This document shows positions 58,233 to 64,000 of a DNA stretch of 64,000 nt, piece by piece (position 1 is the stretch's first letter; every line of letters begins with the position of its first letter). The notes beneath the pieces were generated by a model. The model did not search any database. It saw only the letters and a list, made by a program, of their open reading frames with translations, and was not told the DNA's origin. Both the position numbers and the translations under genes were made by a program. The DNA is from Rathayibacter sp. VKM Ac-2759 (GTDB lineage Bacteria; Actinomycetota; Actinomycetes; Actinomycetales; Microbacteriaceae): positions 3,658,001 through 3,722,000 of the forward strand of contig NZ_CP047176.1 in the NCBI RefSeq assembly GCF_009834225.1. The letters run 5' to 3'.

Positions 58233-59678
58233 ATGACCTACGAGGCAGCGAGTGCCAATGCGTTCCGATTGGTCGCGGTGGGCGCGAGCCGCCTCCTCCG
58301 GCTCCTGGGCGAGTGGCAGCAGGGCGAGAGCGCACTGCACGAGGAGCTCGCCGCGGGGCTGCGGACGCTCATCCGCAGCGGGACTCTGCCGTCGGGCTCG
58401 CGCCTGCCCTCCGAGCGGGTGCTCGGCGCGGCGCTGGGCGTCAGCCGCAACACGGTGACCAAGGCGCTCGACGACCTCCGCGCCGAGGGCCTGCTCTCGA
58501 GCCGGAGGGGCGACGGCACCTACGTGAGCGCCTCGCGCCGCCCGCAGACGAGTCACGGTGGAGACCGCCTGCGCTCGTTCGTCGGCGAGGCGGCGGCCGG
58601 CGACCGCATCGATCTGCGCAGCGCCGCGCTGCCCGGCCTGCCGATGGTGGCCGACGAGTTCAACGCGATCGACGGCTCCCGCACCCGCGAGCTCGTGGCC
58701 GGCCACGGCTACCTCCCCGCCGGGCTCGCCGAGCTGCGGCTCGCCGTCGCCGGGTACTACACCGACCTCGGCCTGCCGACCACGCCGGAGCACATCCTGA
58801 TCACGTCCGGGGCGCAGCAGGCGCTCCGCCTCGCCGCCGCGATGTTCATCGGCCCCGGCTCCACGGTGCTGGTCGAGGAGCCGACGTTCCGCGGCGCCAT
58901 CGAGTCGCTGAAGGCGCTCGGCGCCCGCCTCGTCGGCGTCGCCTCGGGGCCCGACGGCATCGACGTCGACGAGCTCGCCCGCCAGACCGCCGCGCTGAAG
59001 CCCGCGCTGATCGTGGTGCAGTCGACCGCGCAGAACCCGACCGGATCGGTGCTCGACCACTTCCACCGCAGCCGCCTCGCCACGATCTCGACGCGGTACG
59101 CCGTCCCCGTGATCGACGACGCGACGCTGGCCGACACCGTCATCGACGGCGAGCGCCGGCCCATCCCGCTCGCCGCGGGCGGCGACTCGATCATGACCGT
59201 CGGATCGGTGAGCAAGTCGTTCTGGGGCGGGCTGCGGGTCGGCTGGCTGCGCGCCCGCCCGGATCTCGTGGCCGAGCTCGCGGCCGTGAAGGGCGGGGAG
59301 GATCTCGGCACCTCGGTGCTCGCCCAGATCGTGGCCGCCCGGCTGCTGGGGCGGATCGAGCGGGCACGCGACGAGCGCCTCCTGATGCTCTCGGAGCACC
59401 GGCGGCTCGTGCTCGACGCGGTCGCCGAGCACCTGCCGACCTGGACGCCGCAGATCCCCCAGGGCGGTGGCTCGCTCTGGATCCGGCTCCCCGAAGCGCG
59501 CGCCACCGCGCTCGCCCAGCGCGCCGAGCGGGCGGGAGTGCGGATCCTGCCCGGACCGACGTTCAGCGTCGACGACCGTCTCGACGACTTCGTGCGCATC
59601 TCGTACGCCAACGACCCCGCGCTGACCCGCGCCGGCGTCGAGATCCTGGCCGCGACCTGGAACACGCTTACCGATTGA
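58233..59678 (+). CDS. MocR-type regulator (GntR HTH fused to PLP aminotransferase fold)
   Basis: A 481-residue regulator. Residues about 30-100 are a GntR winged helix (LPSGSRLPSERVLGAALGVSRNTV plus the DGTYVS wing) and about 120-475 a fold-type I aminotransferase domain with SGAQQALRLAA, QNPTG and the PLP Lys328 in GSVSKSFWGGLRVGW. MocR proteins sense PLP-reactive amino compounds or vitamins. ATG 58233 is preferred over the in-frame ATG at 58194 because the promoter would start transcription there. It is divergent from the Tm-1-like genes and followed by a Gfo/Idh-ABC operon, both likely targets. Confidence 0.92.
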   Translation: MTYEAASANAFRLVAVGASRLLRLLGEWQQGESALHEELAAGLRTLIRSGTLPSGSRLPSERVLGAALGVSRNTVTKALDDLRAEGLLSSRRGDGTYVSASRRPQTSHGGDRLRSFVGEAAAGDRIDLRSAALPGLPMVADEFNAIDGSRTRELVAGHGYLPAGLAELRLAVAGYYTDLGLPTTPEHILITSGAQQALRLAAAMFIGPGSTVLVEEPTFRGAIESLKALGARLVGVASGPDGIDVDELARQTAALKPALIVVQSTAQNPTGSVLDHFHRSRLATISTRYAVPVIDDATLADTVIDGERRPIPLAAGGDSIMTVGSVSKSFWGGLRVGWLRARPDLVAELAAVKGGEDLGTSVLAQIVAARLLGRIERARDERLLMLSEHRRLVLDAVAEHLPTWTPQIPQGGGSLWIRLPEARATALAQRAERAGVRILPGPTFSVDDRLDDFVRISYANDPALTRAGVEILAATWNTLTD

Positions 59679-59817
59679 CCGCCTCCGTGGGCCATCGTGC
59701 CCGCATTGGCTCTCTCTTCGTTCACACCGGCCCTCCAAGCTGAACTCGCAGCGGCGATCGTGCCGCTCGACGCCGAGGTCGCATCCCCTGACTTCGTCGT
59801 CCGACGAGGAGGTCCGG

Positions 59818-60879
59818 ATGAACGCCAACGCCCCGCAGAGCACGAGCGCAGAGCGCACCACACCCCATCGCATCGCGGTCGTGGGCGCCGGAGGCGTCAG
59901 CGAGATGCACTTCGACGGCTTCCGCCTGCGGCCCGAGCGGATCGACGTGGTCGCCGTGATCGACCCGTCGGCCGAGCGCCGAGAGTGGGCCACCACGACC
60001 TACGGAGTCCCGAACGCCTTCGCGAGCATCGCCGAGGCCCTCGCCGCGGTCGAGTTCGATGTCGCCGTGGTCTGCACACCCAGCCACGTGAGGCTCGAGA
60101 CGGTGCGCGAGCTGGCCGCCGCGGGCAAGCACATCCTGGTCGAGAAGCCCTTCGCCGACGGCATCGACGAGGCGCGCGAGCTCGTGCGCATCACCGACGA
60201 GGCCGGCGTGCAGCTGGCCGTCGACCAGAACTTCCGCGAGCACTACGGCTTCGAGCTCGCCCGCGAGCTGATCCGGGCCGGTCGCATCGGCCGGGTCCGC
60301 GTGATCAACCACCGCGAGCTGATGCACCGCGTCGACGGCGGCTGGCGCAACGAGCAGCCGCACCACGCGCTGATGGTGATGGGCGTGCACTGGCTCGACG
60401 GCTTCCGCCGCCTGATCGACCAGGACGCCACCTGGCTGGTCGCCCGCACCTTCTCGTCGCCGTCGATCCCGGCCGTCGGCGAGACCGACGCCAACCTGCA
60501 GATCCACTTCGGCGACGTCACCGTGACCTACACCGACAGCTTCTCGAGCTGGATCACCCAGTGGGACACCATCGTCCTCGGAGACGAGGGCACGCTGCAC
60601 ATCACCGGCGGAGGCATCACCCTCGCCGGTCCCGAGGGCACCGAGCGGATCGAGAACCCGCTCTCGACGGGCGAGGCGAAGCCGCTCACCGCCTACGGCG
60701 CGCTGGCCGGCCTGCTCGACGCGGTCGAGACCGGGGTCGAGGCCCCCAACTCCGGCCGCGACAACCTCAAGACCGTGTCGCTGATCGACGGCGCGTACCG
60801 CTCGGCCGAGACGGGTGCGCCGATCGAACTGGTCGACGGACTGCTGCCGTCCGAGCTGGTCGGCGGGCTGCGGCCGTGA
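59818..60879 (+). CDS. Gfo/Idh/MocA-family oxidoreductase
   Basis: A 353-residue NAD(P)-dependent dehydrogenase: Rossmann start IAVVGAGGVSEMHFDGF, EKP motif in HILVEKPFADG, and the C-terminal domain with HWLDGFRRLI. It starts 4 bp before the first permease stops being out of frame; its TGA overlaps the GTG of the permease gene. GAGGAGG precedes the ATG. Likely oxidises a sugar or polyol brought in by the adjacent ABC importer. Confidence 0.93.
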   Translation: MNANAPQSTSAERTTPHRIAVVGAGGVSEMHFDGFRLRPERIDVVAVIDPSAERREWATTTYGVPNAFASIAEALAAVEFDVAVVCTPSHVRLETVRELAAAGKHILVEKPFADGIDEARELVRITDEAGVQLAVDQNFREHYGFELARELIRAGRIGRVRVINHRELMHRVDGGWRNEQPHHALMVMGVHWLDGFRRLIDQDATWLVARTFSSPSIPAVGETDANLQIHFGDVTVTYTDSFSSWITQWDTIVLGDEGTLHITGGGITLAGPEGTERIENPLSTGEAKPLTAYGALAGLLDAVETGVEAPNSGRDNLKTVSLIDGAYRSAETGAPIELVDGLLPSELVGGLRP

Positions 60880-61835
60880 CCACCGTGCTGCAGCCGTCCG
60901 AGCGGGCGGTCGTCCGGCCGCCCGCGGTGACGCCTCCGCCCCGCACGCCCGTCGCGGCGTTCCGAGAGCTGCTCCAGGTCCGCGCCTTCGCGATCCCGCT
61001 GCTCATCGTCTTCGCGGTGCTGTTCGCGTATCCGCTCGCGCAGTCGCTCTACTGGAGCTTCACCGACTTCGGCGGCTACAGCACCGAGGTCTCGTTCGTC
61101 GGCCTCGACAACTACGCGGCGATCTTCACCGACCCGTCGATGATCGCGGGCCTCGGCTTCACGATCCTCTTCACGCTCGGCACGACTGTGTTGATCACCG
61201 TGATCGCGATCCCGACCGCGGTCGTCCTCAACCGGGCCTTCCTCGGCCGCAACTTCGTCCGCTCGGTCTTCTTCTTCCCGTCGATCCCGAGCGTGGCGAT
61301 CCTCGGTCTGGTCTGGGGGTTCATCCTCTCGCCGCTCGGCTCGGGCGCCCTCAACTCGCTCCTGCAGAGCACCTTCGGCGTCGGACCGGTCCCATGGCTC
61401 TCCGACTCCGCGCTCGCCCAGCTCTCAGTGATCGTCGTGGGTGTGTGGTCGAACGCCGGCTGGCACGCGATCCTCTACCTCGCGTACCTCCAGTCGATCC
61501 CGGCCGATCTCTACGAGGTCGCGACGGTCGACGGAGCCTCGGCCCTGCAGAAGTTCCGGCACATCACCGTGCCGCTGCTCACCCCGGCGCTGACGATCAG
61601 CTGCCTCCTGCTGATGACCAGCGGGCTCAAGGTCTACGAGCTGCCGTTCACCCTGACCAGCGGCGGCCCCGGATTCTCGACCAACACGATCACGCAGACC
61701 ATCATCCAGAACGGCATCTCGCAGGCCCAGTTCGGCCGCGCCTCCGCCCTGGCCGTGGTGTTCATGCTGCTGGTGGGCGCCATCGTCGCCGTGCAGCTGA
61801 TCCTCTCGAACCGCCTCGAACGGAGGACGTCATGA
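60876..61835 (+). CDS. CUT1 sugar ABC transporter permease (MalF-like)
   Basis: A 319-residue permease with six helices, beginning at GTG 60876. FAIPLLIVFAVLFAYPLAQSLYWSFTDF is helix 1 and DLYEVATVDGASALQKFRHITVPLLTPA the EAA loop. Stop overlaps the start of the next permease. Confidence 0.94.
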   Translation: MTTVLQPSERAVVRPPAVTPPPRTPVAAFRELLQVRAFAIPLLIVFAVLFAYPLAQSLYWSFTDFGGYSTEVSFVGLDNYAAIFTDPSMIAGLGFTILFTLGTTVLITVIAIPTAVVLNRAFLGRNFVRSVFFFPSIPSVAILGLVWGFILSPLGSGALNSLLQSTFGVGPVPWLSDSALAQLSVIVVGVWSNAGWHAILYLAYLQSIPADLYEVATVDGASALQKFRHITVPLLTPALTISCLLLMTSGLKVYELPFTLTSGGPGFSTNTITQTIIQNGISQAQFGRASALAVVFMLLVGAIVAVQLILSNRLERRTS

Positions 61836-62692
61836 GCCGCACCGCCGCCGCTCCCGCCGCCGCTCCCGCTCGCCGCCTCGAGATCCTGCGGCCCGGCGCC
61901 CTGCTCACCACCGCGATCATGATCCCGCTGGCCCTGATCGTCGGCCTGCCGTTCTACTACATCGTCGTCAACACGTTCAAGACGCAGGCCGAGACCGCCG
62001 CGGCTCCCCTCGCACTGCCCACCGTCTGGCGGCTCGACACCTACGCCCGCGTCCTCGAGGACGTGCCGATCGCGCAGGCCTTCGGCAACACGCTGCTGGT
62101 CACCGCGGTGTCGATCGTGCTGATGCTCCTGATCGGGTCGCTCGCGGCCTTCTCGGTGATCCTCCGCCGCTCGCGCTTCGTGACGATCGTGTTCGTGATC
62201 GCCTTCCTCGTCCCGGGGCAGGTGACGCTGATCCCGCTCTACCGGCTCTTCGCGCAGCTCGGCCTCGTCGACTCGCTGTGGGGGCTGATCCTGATGTACA
62301 CGGCCGGATCAGTGTTCTGCTACTTCCTCATCGTCGGCTACATGCGCACCATCCCCGGCGAGATGATCGAGGCCGCCAAGCTCGACGGCGCCTCGCCGTT
62401 CCAGATCTACTGGCGCATCGCGCTGCCGCTGATCCGCCCGATCCTCATCACGGTCGGCGTGTTCCAGACGATGTGGGTGTGGAACGACTTCCTCACCCCG
62501 GTCGTCTTCCTCAGCTCCGAGCAGAACCAGACGCTCGTGCTGCAGGTCTACAAGGCCGTCGGCGAGTTCTCCGTCGACTGGCCGGCGTTCCTCGCCCTCT
62601 CCGTCCTCGCGCTGATCCCGATGGTGATCTTCTTCGTCGCCATGCAGCGCCACATCGTCAACGGCCTCCTGGCCGGCAGCGTCAAGGGCTGA
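61832..62692 (+). CDS. CUT1 sugar ABC transporter permease (MalG-like)
   Basis: A 286-residue permease. ALIVGLPFYYIVVNTFKTQ is helix 1 with the typical following loop, and EMIEAAKLDGASPFQIYWRIALPLIRPI is the EAA loop. The Gfo/Idh, two permeases and binding protein form a continuous operon; no ATPase is encoded. Confidence 0.94.
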   Translation: MSRTAAAPAAAPARRLEILRPGALLTTAIMIPLALIVGLPFYYIVVNTFKTQAETAAAPLALPTVWRLDTYARVLEDVPIAQAFGNTLLVTAVSIVLMLLIGSLAAFSVILRRSRFVTIVFVIAFLVPGQVTLIPLYRLFAQLGLVDSLWGLILMYTAGSVFCYFLIVGYMRTIPGEMIEAAKLDGASPFQIYWRIALPLIRPILITVGVFQTMWVWNDFLTPVVFLSSEQNQTLVLQVYKAVGEFSVDWPAFLALSVLALIPMVIFFVAMQRHIVNGLLAGSVKG

Positions 62693-62728
62693 CCCGTCAT
62701 GCCCCCTACCCAGAAAGCGAGTCCTGCA

Positions 62729-63967
62729 ATGTCGCACCGCTCCCGCCTCCGCACCGCCCTCCTCGGGGGTGTCGCTCTCGCCCTCGTGCTGAGCGGCTGC
62801 TCCGCCTCGGGCGGTGGTGACGGACGCACGACGCTCACGTTCATGACGTGGGACAACCCCGAGACCATGGAGCCCGTGGTCGCCGCCTTCGAGGAGGCGA
62901 ACCCCGACATCCGCGTCGAGGTCTCGCACGCCCCGCCCGTGGCCGAGTACATCTCGACCCTGCAGAACCGCCTGCTCGCCGGCACGGCCGCCGACGTCTT
63001 CGTGATGGGCTCCGAGAACAAGACCAACCTGATCGACGGCGAGCTGGTGATGGACATCACCGACGAGCCCTACATGGACGTCGTCGCGCCGCTGAACAAG
63101 GAGATCCGCGGGCGGGACGGCCGCACCTACGGTCTCTCGATCTCGTCGTGGTCGACCGGCCTCGCCTACGACGCCGACCTGATCGCCTCGCTCGGCTACG
63201 ACGAGTTCCCGACCGAGTGGGACGACTTCGTGCAGCTGCTGCGCGACCTCAAGACCACCGGAGTCACCCCGTACCTCGAGCCGTGGGGCGCGCTGCCGGA
63301 CAGCATCGCCTCGAGCGTCGGCGCCGCGAACGCGCGCAACGGCGTGAGCGACCTCGACGCCTTCGACGGCGGAGGCTCGTTCGAGGAGAACTGGGCGGAG
63401 CCGCTGAGCCAGTGGGCCGCGCTGTTCGACGAGGGCCTGATCTCGAAGGACGTGGTCGGAGTGAACGCCGACCAGGTGCTCGAGGAGTTCGTCACCGGCC
63501 GTGCCGCCATGATCCCGATGGGCCCGTGGAACGTCACGAAGGTCCCCGAGCTGAACCCTGATCTCAACTGGAAGATCGCCGGCTTCCCGCAGCCCGACGG
63601 CGAGCCGTGGTTCTCGGGCAACGCCTCCCCCGGCTGGGTGATCAACGCGAAGGCCAAGGAGCCGGAGGCCGCGCAGGCGTTCCTCGGCTTCCTCGCCAGC
63701 CCCGAGGGCGTCGAGGCCTTCCAGCAGGCGACGAACTCGATGACCACGACCACCAACTACGAGCCCGTCATCGACGAGCACCTCGCGCCCAACCTCCTCG
63801 CCCTGCAGGAGGGCCGCGTCTACCTGCCGCAGGCCGCCTGGCCGCGCTACCAGGACGCGCTGAACGTCGAGATGGTGGCGCAGCTGCAGCTGATGGCGCA
63901 GGGGCAGCTGACCCCGGCCGAGGTCGGGGCGGCGCTGGACGCGAAGGTCGCGCAGCTCGGGGGCTAG
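62729..63967 (+). CDS. CUT1 sugar ABC transporter substrate-binding lipoprotein
   Basis: A 412-residue solute-binding protein with a signal peptide ending in the lipobox LSGC (Cys24). LTFMTWDNPETMEPVVAAFEEANPDIRVEV starts the mature fold, and the C-terminal motif ASPEGVEAFQQATNSM is typical of SBP_bac_1/8 proteins. ATG 62729 is chosen over the ATG at 62699 because it gives a normal signal peptide. Ligand unknown; the operon context suggests an oligosaccharide or polyol. Confidence 0.92.
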   Translation: MSHRSRLRTALLGGVALALVLSGCSASGGGDGRTTLTFMTWDNPETMEPVVAAFEEANPDIRVEVSHAPPVAEYISTLQNRLLAGTAADVFVMGSENKTNLIDGELVMDITDEPYMDVVAPLNKEIRGRDGRTYGLSISSWSTGLAYDADLIASLGYDEFPTEWDDFVQLLRDLKTTGVTPYLEPWGALPDSIASSVGAANARNGVSDLDAFDGGGSFEENWAEPLSQWAALFDEGLISKDVVGVNADQVLEEFVTGRAAMIPMGPWNVTKVPELNPDLNWKIAGFPQPDGEPWFSGNASPGWVINAKAKEPEAAQAFLGFLASPEGVEAFQQATNSMTTTTNYEPVIDEHLAPNLLALQEGRVYLPQAAWPRYQDALNVEMVAQLQLMAQGQLTPAEVGAALDAKVAQLGG

Positions 63968-63978
63968 CCCCGCTCGGC

Positions 63979-64000
63979 GCCCGGCCCGCGTGGGCCGGGC
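63979..64000 (+). terminator. Terminator after the last binding-protein gene
   Basis: GCCCGGCCC-GCGT-GGGCCGGGC, a perfect 9-bp stem starting 12 bp past the stop; it may extend beyond the window. Confidence 0.75.

Overview
The window is about 64 kb of very GC-rich DNA (roughly 70 percent G+C) with dense genes, GTG starts, many 4-bp ATGA/GTGA overlaps and actinobacterial families: a DUF222-HNH protein, GAF-ANTAR, cell-wall-binding repeat proteins and several LacI regulators. It looks like a free-living or plant/soil-associated member of the Microbacteriaceae; the genus cannot be settled from sequence alone. I saw no rRNA, tRNA, CRISPR array, phage or insertion sequence. It reads as a carbohydrate-catabolism and stress-response stretch of a chromosome.

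Layout. 1-5 kb: end of an acetyl-xylan esterase, a flavin monooxygenase, OsmC, a guanidinium exporter (SugE/Gdx) behind a guanidine-III riboswitch, an amino-acid permease and a small DUF2188-like protein. 5-8 kb: the ribulose-monophosphate formaldehyde-fixing pair hxlB-hxlA, divergent from an unusual HATPase-LuxR fusion, then a GAF-ANTAR protein. 8-14 kb: a short AraC-type protein, a DUF222-HNH protein and a secreted metzincin protease with six Ig-like modules. 14-20.5 kb: SDR, two zinc alcohol dehydrogenases, PPOX and SHOCT proteins, whose three transcription units each carry a similar GGGAC/GTCCC-type box about 100 bp upstream, then an MFS exporter, DUF805 and VOC proteins.

20.5-31.4 kb: one long minus-strand catabolic locus: nitrilase, ribose-type ABC importer (binding protein, double ATPase, permease), a LacI regulator that runs in frame without a stop into an aldo/keto reductase, a GMC oxidoreductase and its gluconate-2-dehydrogenase-like small subunit, and a second LacI gene. 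Two copies of a LacI-type operator lie upstream of the first gene. 32-39 kb: a LacI-controlled CUT1 ABC importer with a GH42 beta-galactosidase, driven by a promoter embedded between two operator copies and bracketed by two copies of a palindromic intergenic repeat. 39-47 kb: LtrA-like protein, a small secreted peptide, GH3 beta-glucosidase divergent from an MFS-isomerase-Gfo/Idh operon, and a GNAT protein.

47-56 kb: surface proteins: a 1520-residue Ig-like/glycine-rich protein, the ribosome-rescue factor ArfB, and a tandem duplication of cell-wall-binding-repeat proteins, each preceded by a conserved 18-codon leader ORF whose stop overlaps the GTG start. 56-64 kb: a PEP-hydrolase-like TIM barrel overlapping a Tm-1-like ATP-binding protein, divergent from a MocR regulator that is followed by a Gfo/Idh dehydrogenase and a third sugar ABC importer. 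The most notable items are the riboswitch with a mutually exclusive Shine-Dalgarno hairpin, the LacI-AKR fusion and its nitrilase/ABC/GMC locus, the leader-ORF arrangement, the covarying palindromic repeat and the Tm-1/PEP-hydrolase sugar locus.
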